Assembly (NCBI GenBank): GCA_036556265.1
Contig: DATBJU010000057.1
Span: 1 to 21,788 of the forward strand
DNA length: 21,788 nucleotides
Origin: JAUSIF01 sp036556265
Lineage (GTDB): Bacteria; Pseudomonadota; Alphaproteobacteria; Rhizobiales; Xanthobacteraceae
Reading direction: 5' to 3'
Shown here piece by piece: positions 12,420 through 19,734 of the stretch. The notes below the pieces were generated by a model that was not told the DNA's origin, searched no databases, and saw nothing but the letters and a program-made list of their open reading frames with translations. The first letter of the stretch is position 1; each line of letters starts with the position of its first letter. The translations under genes were made by a program, and so were the position numbers.

Positions 12420-15380
12420 TTCCGCCGCACCGCCGACGATTTTCTCGAAAATCCGCCGGACCTTGGTCTGTGTGTCGATGAGGTAGGCTTCGAGCCGCGG
12501 GAAGTCCGGAAGCTCGCCCGCACGCGCCAGGAGCGCAAGCAGACCGGGCCCCGCCTTGCCGGGCTCGAACCTCTGCGCGAGGCAGAGCCGGAGCACCTGC
12601 GTGAGGTCATGGTAGAGCGCGAAGGCCGCGCGTAGCGTCTCGCCGTCGGCGCGGCCGAACAGGCGCATGGCCTGCGCCGCTTCGAGCACGCGACCCGTAT
12701 GCGTATCGAGAATTTCCGGCCGGGCGCGGGCGTGCACGAGTTGCAGGTACTGCGCGATGAATTCGAGGTCGATGAGGCCGCCCTTCGCGCACTTCAGGTC
12801 CCAGCGATCATCCTCGCCCTTGTCCTCAGCGATGGCGCGGCGCATTTCCAGCACATCGCGCGCGACGGTTTGGCGGTCGCGATCAGTCCGGAGTACGGCG
12901 CGGATCTCGGCGTCGATTCGGGCACGAAACGCAGATGAAGCCGAAACAACGCGTGCACGCGTGAGCGCCATGTGTTCCCAGGTCCAAGCCTGTTCAGCCT
13001 GATAGATGCGGAAACTCTCGAGCGATGTCGCGACCGGTCCGGCGCGACCGGACGGCCGCAGGCGCAGGTCGACGTCGTAAAGCTTGCCGGCGTTGGTAGG
13101 CGTGGTGAGTGCGCTCACGAGGCGTTGCGTCAGCCGCGCATAGTACTGCGTGGCGTGCAGTGGACGACCACCCTCGCTTTCCGGGTGTTCTGCGTCGTAA
13201 TCATAGAGCAAGATCAGATCGAGGTCGGAGCCGGCCGTCATCTCGTTGCCACCGAGCTTGCCGAGGGCGAGGACCGCCGATTCGGCGCGTGGGGGCCTGC
13301 CGTTCGTCGCCGCAAATCGCTCCTCGACCCAGCGGTGTACAGCGCGGATCAGCACGTCGGCGAGGCGCGCATACAATTCACCAGCGCGGTTCGCCGAGAT
13401 TGTGCCGGAGAGGAGACGAACGCCGATCAGCACCTGCTGCTCGCGCCCGAACCGACGCGTCAAATCAAGTAATTCTTCCTCGTTCGCCGCTTGGCCGAGA
13501 GTGGCGTTCAGACGATCGGCGAGAAGCTTCTCGTCGGGGAGCACCCCGAAGAACGCGGGATCAAGCAACCCGTCCAGCACTGAAGGCGATTGCGCAACGA
13601 TCTCGCCGAGACGTGGCGCGGTTCCGAGGATCGTTGCAAGCAGCTGTACAAGGTCGGGATGCGTGCGGAGCGCCGCGAGCAACCGCACCGCTCCCGGCAG
13701 CGCCGAGAAAAATCGGTCACCGGCGATCAGCGCCGCATCCGCGTTGCCGGTGCGGGCAAGAGAGACAATGAATCCCGGCAGTATTGCAGTGAGGTCCCCG
13801 CGCGCCGCGTCAGGGCGAAGCGGACGGTGCGCTCCCTTCAGCCATTCGCGCACGATCGTGCTCGCGGCGAGCGGCTCCTTGAAGCCGAGACGCTTCAGTG
13901 TTTCCAGCGTCTCGCGATCGTCGGCATCGGCCGGAAACGCGAACTTTCCTTCGATCGCGGCGAGCGGTGGCGCGTCCTCGAACAGGCTTGCATAGTGCGC
14001 CTGCACCTTCCGAAGGTGCGCGGTGAGATGCGTCGCGAACTCGTCGCGCCCGTTCATGCCGTAGAATTTCGCGAAGCGATCGAGGGCCGCCCGATCGTCG
14101 GGCAACGTATGCGTCTGTTCGTCCGAAACCATCTGCAATCGATGCTCGGTTCGGCGCAGGAACAGGTAGGCGTCGGTGAGTTGGTCGCGTGCTTCCGTTG
14201 TGATCCACTGTTCCGCGGCAAGCGAATTGAGACTCGCGAGCGTCTCGCGGCCGCGGAGGCCTGGCGCACGGCCACCGGCGATCAGTTGTTGTGTCTGCAC
14301 AAAAAATTCGATTTCGCGGATGCCGCCGCGGCCGAGCTTCACATTGTGGCCCTCGACCGCGATCTCTTCGTGGCCGCGAAAGGCGTGCATCTGCCGCTTC
14401 ATGTCGTGAACATCGGCGATTGCCGCGTGGTCGAGGTAGCGGCGCCACACGAAGGGCGCGAGCTCCTTGAGATAGGCCTCTCCTGCGGCGAAGTCCCCGG
14501 CGACGACGCGCGCCTTGATCATGGCGGCGCGCTCCCACGTCTGACCAACGCGCTCGTAATAGTCGAACGCTGCGTCCGTTGCGATTGCGATCTGCGTCGA
14601 GCCTGGGTCCGGGCGGAGGCGAAGGTCGACGCGGAAGACGTACCCGTCCTCGGTGCGGTCCTGCAGGATGCGCACAAGATCGCGTGCCAGGCGCACGAAA
14701 AACGGCGACGGATCGAGCCCGCGCTCGAGCGGAGCGGTGCGGTCGTAGAGGACGATCAGGTCGATATCGCTCGAATAGTTCAGTTCGCCCGCACCGAGCT
14801 TGCCCATGCCGAGCACGAAATATCCGGAGTTCGTCCCTGGACGCGCCGGGTCGAGCCGGATCTTTCCGGCCGTATGGGCTTGGCGCAGTAGATAGCAGAC
14901 AGCGGCGTCGATTGCCGTGTCGGCGACTTCCGTCAACGCCCGGGTGACTTCCACCACTGGCCAGACGCCGCCAATGTCCGCAATCGCGATCAGCAGTGCT
15001 GCCTGGCGGCGCATCGTGCGTAGCGCGCGCATGAGCCCGTCGTCGGCGCGCGCTTCACGCGCGGCATCGGCCGCCTCTCCGACAATGCGGGCGAGGCTCG
15101 TCTCGGGCGGCGCCTCGAGGAGCGTGGCGAGAGTCTCGGGATCCGTCCGCACGATATCCCAAAGGAAGGGGGATCCATCGGCGATCCCTTCGACCAACGC
15201 GCGCGGGCCGGATTTTTCCGGGATCAGCGGCCTGAGCCGGGTTGCCGCCTTGCGGTCGGACTTCAGGAGGTCCCCGAGTTTCGCACGCGCGGCTCCGGCA
15301 TCCCAGAGGAGCGGCATCTCGCAAATGCGTGCGGCGAGACCGGTCGCCGCCGCCGGCTCGGCCTTCTTGTTCGGTGCCAT
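12417..15380 (-). CDS. glnE: Bifunctional glutamine synthetase adenylyltransferase/adenylyl-removing enzyme
   Basis: GlnE attaches AMP to glutamine synthetase, or removes it, under control of PII and glutamine, and thus sets nitrogen assimilation. The 987 residues fit the family (about 950-1000). Two nucleotidyltransferase domains are visible. The N-terminal, adenylyl-removing one has GMGKLGAGELNYSSDIDLIV at about 191-210, and the C-terminal, adenylylating one has LALGKLGGNEMTAGSDLDLI at about 698-718, followed by LLYDYD. Both keep the paired Asp of the DxD metal site. GlnD-like helical regions follow each (for example GRGGIREIEFFVQ and KGGLIDLEFIAQY). ATG 15380 lies 10 nt after the stop of the upstream histidine kinase gene, suggesting co-transcription. 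The last codons (GGAAE) lie next to the hairpin shared with the convergent kinase. No damage seen. Confidence 0.97.
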   Translation of the reverse strand: MAPNKKAEPAAATGLAARICEMPLLWDAGAARAKLGDLLKSDRKAATRLRPLIPEKSGPRALVEGIADGSPFLWDIVRTDPETLATLLEAPPETSLARIVGEAADAAREARADDGLMRALRTMRRQAALLIAIADIGGVWPVVEVTRALTEVADTAIDAAVCYLLRQAHTAGKIRLDPARPGTNSGYFVLGMGKLGAGELNYSSDIDLIVLYDRTAPLERGLDPSPFFVRLARDLVRILQDRTEDGYVFRVDLRLRPDPGSTQIAIATDAAFDYYERVGQTWERAAMIKARVVAGDFAAGEAYLKELAPFVWRRYLDHAAIADVHDMKRQMHAFRGHEEIAVEGHNVKLGRGGIREIEFFVQTQQLIAGGRAPGLRGRETLASLNSLAAEQWITTEARDQLTDAYLFLRRTEHRLQMVSDEQTHTLPDDRAALDRFAKFYGMNGRDEFATHLTAHLRKVQAHYASLFEDAPPLAAIEGKFAFPADADDRETLETLKRLGFKEPLAASTIVREWLKGAHRPLRPDAARGDLTAILPGFIVSLARTGNADAALIAGDRFFSALPGAVRLLAALRTHPDLVQLLATILGTAPRLGEIVAQSPSVLDGLLDPAFFGVLPDEKLLADRLNATLGQAANEEELLDLTRRFGREQQVLIGVRLLSGTISANRAGELYARLADVLIRAVHRWVEERFAATNGRPPRAESAVLALGKLGGNEMTAGSDLDLILLYDYDAEHPESEGGRPLHATQYYARLTQRLVSALTTPTNAGKLYDVDLRLRPSGRAGPVATSLESFRIYQAEQAWTWEHMALTRARVVSASSAFRARIDAEIRAVLRTDRDRQTVARDVLEMRRAIAEDKGEDDRWDLKCAKGGLIDLEFIAQYLQLVHARARPEILDTHTGRVLEAAQAMRLFGRADGETLRAAFALYHDLTQVLRLCLAQRFEPGKAGPGLLALLARAGELPDFPRLEAYLIDTQTKVRRIFEKIVGGAAE

Positions 15381-15390
15381 CGGGCGATGA

Positions 15391-16779
15391 TTAACGCGAC
15401 TGAGTGGGAATCGCGAGCGTCGCCTTCATGCCCGGCGCATTGTCCTCGAGGAGCAGTTCGCCGCCGTGCAGCCGTGCAACGGCCGCGGCAAGCGAGAGGC
15501 CGAGCCCTGCCCCCGGTCGCGAACGGCTTTCCTCGAGCCGTACGAATCGCTCAAGTACGCGCGCGCGATCCTTTTCCGGGATGCCGGCGCCGCGGTCCGC
15601 GACGGACAGAAGCAGGCGCGCTCCGTCGGCGCGCGCAACGATACGGATCTCACCCGGCTCGCCGGCTGGCGGCAACCCGTGCTTGATAGCATTGTCGACG
15701 AGATTGGCGAGTGCCTGAACGATAAGCTCCCGATTGCCGTGCGCGGGCAGCGGCGGATCTGCTTGCACCGCGAGCGACAGCCCCCTTTCCTCCGCAAGCG
15801 GCTCATAGAGCTCGGCGACGCCCCTCGCCACCTCCGCCACATCGAAATCAACCATGTGGGTGCGCGCCTCGCCCGCTTCGGCACGGGAGATCATGAGGAG
15901 CGCCTCGAAGGTGCGAATGAGCGCGTCCGACTCATCGATCGTCGCTTCGAGCGCGGCACGATAGTCGGATTCGTTCTTTGCGCTGCGCAGCGCCTCCTCG
16001 GCCTGATTGCGCAGGCGCGTGAGCGGCGTCTTGAGATCATGGGCGATGTTGTCGGAGACGTGCTTGACGCCCGCCATCAACCCCTCGATGCGCTCGAGCA
16101 TCGCGTTCAGGCTGTTACCGAGCCGGTCGAATTCGTCGCCGGACCCGGCGACTGGAAGCCGGCCGGACAGGTCACCGGCCATGATGCGCTCGCTGGTAGC
16201 CGTCATCGCATCGATGCGTTTCAGCACCCGGCGCGCGATAAAGAGCCCGCCGGCAACGCCCAGCACCACGAGAAACACGACCGCCCAGCGCGCGGGTCGG
16301 GCGAGAATCTGGCGCAGACGATCGCGCTCCTCGAAGTCGCGGCCGACAAGCAGACGAAAGCCGCCCGAGAGCACGGCGACACGCACGAGCGCTCGGCTTT
16401 CGTGCGCACGATCCGGGTCCTCGGCGCGGCGGTACGAGATCTCGGACCAGCCCGGCTGGTCGAGCGCGCGGTTCGGCACCTCGACGTTGCCGACGATTGC
16501 CGCACCCGAGAACGTGGTCACGAGATAGAGGTTCGATCCCGGCTGCTGCGCGCGCGCCTCGACGACGTCGACGAGCCGATTGATGCCACCGGCCGCGAAT
16601 TGCTCCTGCAATCCGCGCATTTCCGCGTCGACGTTCTCGGTGATCTGCTCGACGACGAGCTGCTGTGTATGGCGTGCAAGATAGGCAATGATCACCGCCG
16701 CAAAGATGGCAAACACGATCAGATAGACGGCGACGATCTTGAACGCCGTCGTGCGGACGAGCTTACCGAGCGCCGTCAC
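15391..16779 (-). CDS. Two-component sensor histidine kinase (EnvZ/QseC-type, 462 aa)
   Basis: Domain order: helix 1 at about 13-35 (IVAVYLIVFAIFAAVIIAYL), a periplasmic domain at about 36-163, and helix 2 at about 164-182. HAMP follows at about 183-235, then HisKA with VSDNIAHDLKTPLTRLRNQ (phospho-acceptor His about 247). The HATPase has N-box NLVDNAIKHG (359-368), G1 DRGAGIPEKDR (395-405) and G2 GAGLGLSLAAAVARLHGG (423-440). The start is GTG 16779, overlapping the 3' end of the response regulator gene by 17 nt, so the pair is translationally coupled and almost surely cognate. The stop is 10 nt before glnE. In rhizobia a kinase of this kind lies between degP and glnE. It resembles envelope-sensing kinases, but the signal is unknown and I do not assign a name such as FeuQ. 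Confidence 0.95.
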   Translation of the reverse strand: MTALGKLVRTTAFKIVAVYLIVFAIFAAVIIAYLARHTQQLVVEQITENVDAEMRGLQEQFAAGGINRLVDVVEARAQQPGSNLYLVTTFSGAAIVGNVEVPNRALDQPGWSEISYRRAEDPDRAHESRALVRVAVLSGGFRLLVGRDFEERDRLRQILARPARWAVVFLVVLGVAGGLFIARRVLKRIDAMTATSERIMAGDLSGRLPVAGSGDEFDRLGNSLNAMLERIEGLMAGVKHVSDNIAHDLKTPLTRLRNQAEEALRSAKNESDYRAALEATIDESDALIRTFEALLMISRAEAGEARTHMVDFDVAEVARGVAELYEPLAEERGLSLAVQADPPLPAHGNRELIVQALANLVDNAIKHGLPPAGEPGEIRIVARADGARLLLSVADRGAGIPEKDRARVLERFVRLEESRSRPGAGLGLSLAAAVARLHGGELLLEDNAPGMKATLAIPTQSR

Positions 16780-17443
16780 GGATCATGTATCCGGCGCCGC
16801 GAACGGTGTGCAGGAGCGCGCGGTCGAAGCCCTTGTCGATTTTCGCGCGCAGACGAGACACATGGACGTCGATCACGTTGGTCTGTGGATCGAAATGATA
16901 ATCCCAGACGTTCTCAAGCAGCATGGTGCGGGTAACCACCTGACCCGCGTGCCGCATGAGGTATTCGAGCAGGCGAAACTCACGCGGCTGGAGTGGAATC
17001 TCTTTTCCGCCTCGCTGGACGCGATGCGAAAGCCGATCGAGCTCGAGATCGGCCACGCGGTACAGGGTCTCGCCGGACTGGGGTGTCGTCCGGCGCGAAA
17101 GGGCCTCGACCCGCGCGAGCAACTCGGAAAAGGCGTACGGCTTGGCGAGATAGTCGTCGCCGCCGGCGCGCAGCCCGGTCACGCGGTCGTCGACCTGGCC
17201 GAGCGCCGAGAGAATCAGGACCGGCGTGGTGTTACCGCGCGCTCGCAACTCGGCAATAAGGGACAGCCCCTCGCGCTTCGGCAACATACGGTCGACCACA
17301 AGCACATCGAACTCGCCGTCGAGCGCGGCCGCAAGCCCCTCCTCGCCGTCGCGCGCAAGCTCGGCCACATGGCCCGCTTCGCGCAGGGCCTTGCGCAAAT
17401 ACTCGGCGGCTTCGCGGTCGTCCTCCACGATGAGGAGGCGCAT
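16763..17443 (-). CDS. OmpR/PhoB-family response regulator (226 aa)
   Basis: The receiver domain (1-115) begins MRLLIVEDDREAAEYLRKAL, with the acidic pair Asp8/Asp9, phospho-acceptor Asp51 in VLVVDRMLP, the Ser of LILSA, and Lys101 in YLAKPYAF. The winged-helix DNA-binding domain (about 125-222) contains IPLQPREFRLLEYLMRHAG and VTRTMLLENVWDYHFDPQ, ending VHTVRGAGYMI-like (LLHTVRGAGYMIRDGAR). The frame is open to an ATG at 17506, but that start would fall right after the degP terminator and add 21 unconserved residues. ATG 17443 begins precisely at the receiver fold and has GGAG about 9 nt upstream, so I chose it. The gene overlaps its kinase by 17 nt. Because a strong terminator precedes it, the promoter should lie in about 17444-17502. 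Targets are unknown; degP is an obvious candidate by context only. Confidence 0.95.
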   Translation of the reverse strand: MRLLIVEDDREAAEYLRKALREAGHVAELARDGEEGLAAALDGEFDVLVVDRMLPKREGLSLIAELRARGNTTPVLILSALGQVDDRVTGLRAGGDDYLAKPYAFSELLARVEALSRRTTPQSGETLYRVADLELDRLSHRVQRGGKEIPLQPREFRLLEYLMRHAGQVVTRTMLLENVWDYHFDPQTNVIDVHVSRLRAKIDKGFDRALLHTVRGAGYMIRDGAR

Positions 17444-17502
17444 TGCGGGATGCTCCGCGCGGGAAGGATTCTCCGAGACACTATCGCGCATGTGAAGCCC
17501 GG

Positions 17503-17539
17503 ACAAAATTCGGGCGGGAGGCTGTTAGACCTCCCGCCC
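17503..17539 (-). terminator. Intrinsic terminator downstream of degP
   Basis: GGGCGGGAGG (17512-17521) and CCTCCCGCCC (17530-17539) form a perfect 10-bp stem with an 8-nt loop. On the minus strand GAATTTTGT follows. It ends the degP transcript before the response regulator gene and also argues that the latter starts at 17443 with its own promoter. Confidence 0.75.
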
Positions 17540-17590
17540 CGGGATACCAGCGACGGCAGGGGGCGACGGGGCCGCCACCGGCTCCCTAGC

Positions 17591-19153
17591 TCAACCGCGC
17601 GCGACCGGCAGGGTCACGAAGCGGGTATTGTTCTCCCGCTTCACCCGCAGCAGCACGACCGACTTGTTCTCTTTCCGCGCGGCGGCAATCGCGTCGCGCA
17701 CTTCCGCCGGCGACGAGACTGACTTGCCGGCGACCTGCAAGATCACGTCGCCCGCGACCATGCCGCGCTCGGCGGCAGGACCCGCGGGATCGACTTCGGT
17801 CACGACCACACCTTCGTTGCCCGAGCCGGCGACGGAATTCGCCGGTGCGAGTGTCAGGCCGAGGCGCGGCTCTTCAGTCCCGCCCTTCGGCTCCTCGGAC
17901 TTCTGCGGCGCGGCCGCCTGCACCTGCTCCGGAAGCTTGGCAAGCGTCACGTTGATCGTTTGCTCTTTGCCCTCGCGGTTGACCTGCAACTTCACAGTGG
18001 CGCCCGGCTGCTTGCCGGCAACGCGACGAGAGAGATCGCGCGCATCCTTCAGCCGCTCGCCGTCCACGGCGAGAATGGCGTCGCCCGAGCGAATGCCGGC
18101 CTTCGCGGCGGGCGTGTCGGGCTGCACTTCAGCGACCAGCGCGCCGCCGGGTTCCTTCAGGCCAAGACCCTCGGCGATCTCTTTGGTGATCGGCTGGATC
18201 TGCACACCAACATAACCGCGAGTGACGGTTCCGGTTTCCTTGAGTTCCGAAACAATGCGCCGGACGTTCTCGGCCGGGATCGCGAATGCGATACCGACAC
18301 TGCCGCCGGAAGGCGACACGATCGCGGTGTTCACGCCGATCACTTCACCCGCAAGGTTGAAGGTCGGGCCGCCGGAATTTCCGCGGTTCACTGCGGCGTC
18401 GATTTGCAGGAAGTCGTCATAGACGTTCGCGCCGATGTCGCGCCCCCGAGCGGACACGATGCCCGCGGTGACGGTTCCACCAAGCCCGAACGGATTGCCG
18501 ACGGCGAGCACCCAGTCACCGACGCGCGGGCCGTTGCCTGAGAACTTGACCCATGGGAAGTCGTTGCGGCCGTCGACCTTCAGCAGCGCGATATCGGTGC
18601 GCGGATCGGTACCGATGAGCTTCGCGGTGTAGGTTTTTCCGTCGTTCGTCGTGATCTCCACCTGGCTCGACTTGTCCACCACGTGGTTGTTGGTCACGAC
18701 GTAGCCGTCAGCGGAAATGAAGAAACCCGAACCCTGACCCTGCGCGCGACGGCGCGGGCCCGGTCCCTGGCGGAAGTCCGGCATGCGATCGCCGAAGAAG
18801 CGCTTGAAGAATTCCTCCACCTGTGGCGGCAGATTCTCGCCGCGGAAGCGGTTGAAGCCGTCACGGTCGCCGCGCTCATTGCGGTCGCCGCGCTCGCTCG
18901 AAGCGCGCGGCTCGTCGAGGCGCACGCGCACGCTGACCACGGCAGGACTCACGCGCTCGACCACGTCGGCGAACGACATCTGCGTCGCCGGTCGGTCGGT
19001 CGTGATCTGGGCGATGGCGGGCGAAAACGTGTGCGGTACGATCTGGCCCACGGTGAAGCCCGCGATGGCAACACCGAGGATGCCGCCCAGCAGCAGCTTG
19101 CGCCGGCGGCGCAGGATGCCCCCTGCCTTCGGTCCGAAGTCGACTTGATTCAT
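17591..19153 (-). CDS. degP: Periplasmic Do/DegP-type serine endoprotease with two PDZ domains (520 aa)
   Basis: HtrA-family protease/chaperone that degrades or refolds misfolded periplasmic proteins. The N-terminus has a basic patch (RRRRK) and a hydrophobic signal or anchor (about 20-38), with possible cleavage near AIA-QI (48-50). A charged low-complexity stretch (SSERGDRNERGDRDGF, 85-100) precedes the protease domain. The catalytic triad is visible: His157 in VTNNHVVD, Asp187 in PRTDIALLKV, Ser260 in AAVNRGNSGGPTF. PDZ1 spans about 312-405 (GYVGVQIQPI to VKLQVNREG) and PDZ2 about 430-515 (LGLTLAP to VLLRVKRE). ATG 19153 has GGAGA about 7 nt upstream. Direct repeats and a palindrome lie in its leader, and a terminator lies 50 nt after its stop. 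It sits between cytochrome c maturation genes and a two-component pair, the order known in rhizobia. Confidence 0.95.
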   Translation of the reverse strand: MNQVDFGPKAGGILRRRRKLLLGGILGVAIAGFTVGQIVPHTFSPAIAQITTDRPATQMSFADVVERVSPAVVSVRVRLDEPRASSERGDRNERGDRDGFNRFRGENLPPQVEEFFKRFFGDRMPDFRQGPGPRRRAQGQGSGFFISADGYVVTNNHVVDKSSQVEITTNDGKTYTAKLIGTDPRTDIALLKVDGRNDFPWVKFSGNGPRVGDWVLAVGNPFGLGGTVTAGIVSARGRDIGANVYDDFLQIDAAVNRGNSGGPTFNLAGEVIGVNTAIVSPSGGSVGIAFAIPAENVRRIVSELKETGTVTRGYVGVQIQPITKEIAEGLGLKEPGGALVAEVQPDTPAAKAGIRSGDAILAVDGERLKDARDLSRRVAGKQPGATVKLQVNREGKEQTINVTLAKLPEQVQAAAPQKSEEPKGGTEEPRLGLTLAPANSVAGSGNEGVVVTEVDPAGPAAERGMVAGDVILQVAGKSVSSPAEVRDAIAAARKENKSVVLLRVKRENNTRFVTLPVARG

Positions 19154-19179
19154 GTGCGTCTCCGCTATTCGAATTCGTT

Positions 19180-19193
19180 GCCTGAATTCAGGC
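19180..19193. promoter_or_regulatory. 14-bp perfect palindrome GCCTGAATTCAGGC in the degP leader
   Basis: A perfect 14-bp palindrome centred on an EcoRI-type GAATTC lies 27 bp upstream of the degP start codon. It may be an operator or a short leader hairpin without a loop; DNA-level recognition is more likely. A single occurrence cannot show function. Confidence 0.3.
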
Positions 19194-19202
19194 TCGCGGA
19201 GA

Positions 19203-19247
19203 CATATACGTGCAAGCGCCTTACAGCGCTCTCACCACTTCATTACA
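19203..19247 (-). promoter_or_regulatory. Candidate activator-dependent degP promoter: TGTAA direct repeats
   Basis: On the minus strand TGTAATG (from 19247) and TGTAAGG (from 19225) repeat at a 22-bp spacing, two helical turns. They are followed by TATATG (19208-19203) as a possible -10. This is the arrangement expected for an OmpR-type activator, and one is encoded next to degP. The -35 is poor, consistent with activation. Inference only. Confidence 0.25.
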
Positions 19248-19268
19248 AGTTGGTAAGGTGTGGGTTCC

Positions 19269-19730
19269 TCACGTTTTCTTGTTCTTGCCGAGCAACGTGT
19301 CGAGGCGGCGTCTTTCTTCGGTTGAAAGCGACGGCGGCACCATGGCGCCACGTCGCGCAAAGACGACTGCAATTTTCACCAAGGCAATCAAAAGGATGAG
19401 GACGGGCAATCCCCACAGCAGTGCGGTCGACGGCCTGAATCGCGGCGCCAAGAGAATAAATTCACCGTAGCGCGCAACCAGATAATCCCGTACGGCAGCG
19501 TCGCTGTCGCCCGCCGCGATCCGTTCTCGAACAAGAATGCGGATATCGCGCGCAAGCGGGGCGTGCGACTCATCGATCGACTCGTTCTGACAGACCATGC
19601 AGCGGAGCGTTTGCGACAGCGCACGAGCGCGCGTTTCGAGCGCGGGATCTGAGAGCATCTCGTCCGGTTCGACGGCAAGTGTGGCCGTGCTCAAAAGCAC
19701 CGCGAACAACGCGAGCGCTACGCGTCGCAC
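19269..19730 (-). CDS. ccmH: Cytochrome c maturation protein CcmH/CycL
   Basis: CcmH is a membrane-anchored periplasmic thiol-disulfide protein that keeps the CXXC haem-binding motif of apocytochrome c reduced and presents it to the haem lyase. From GTG 19730 the 153 residues comprise a signal peptide (VRRVALALFAVLLSTATLA), the diagnostic redox motif TLRCMVCQNESI with Cys44 and Cys47, the conserved three-helix region (LARDIRILVRERIAAGDSD, VARYGEFILLAPRF) and a C-terminal membrane helix (LLWGLPVLILLIALVKIAVV, about 100-120). The frame is open to 19823, but that would read through the ccmF 3' end. GTG 19730 is preceded by GGAG that overlaps the ccmF stop (19737-19735), and it places the signal peptide correctly. 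Translational coupling with ccmF is likely. It corresponds to the short CcmH, that is CycL of rhizobia. Confidence 0.93.
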   Translation of the reverse strand: MRRVALALFAVLLSTATLAVEPDEMLSDPALETRARALSQTLRCMVCQNESIDESHAPLARDIRILVRERIAAGDSDAAVRDYLVARYGEFILLAPRFRPSTALLWGLPVLILLIALVKIAVVFARRGAMVPPSLSTEERRRLDTLLGKNKKT

Positions 19731-19734
19731 AGTT

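Noticed and set aside
13590..14891. 433-codon open frame on the plus strand
   Set aside because: Antisense to glnE, which is intact through this region.
15466..16935. 489-codon open frame on the plus strand
   Set aside because: Antisense to the histidine kinase, whose motifs are complete; the frame has no signature of its own.
17444..17506. N-terminal extension of the response regulator to ATG 17506
   Set aside because: It would start immediately at the terminator, leaving no room for a promoter, and adds residues not part of the receiver fold.
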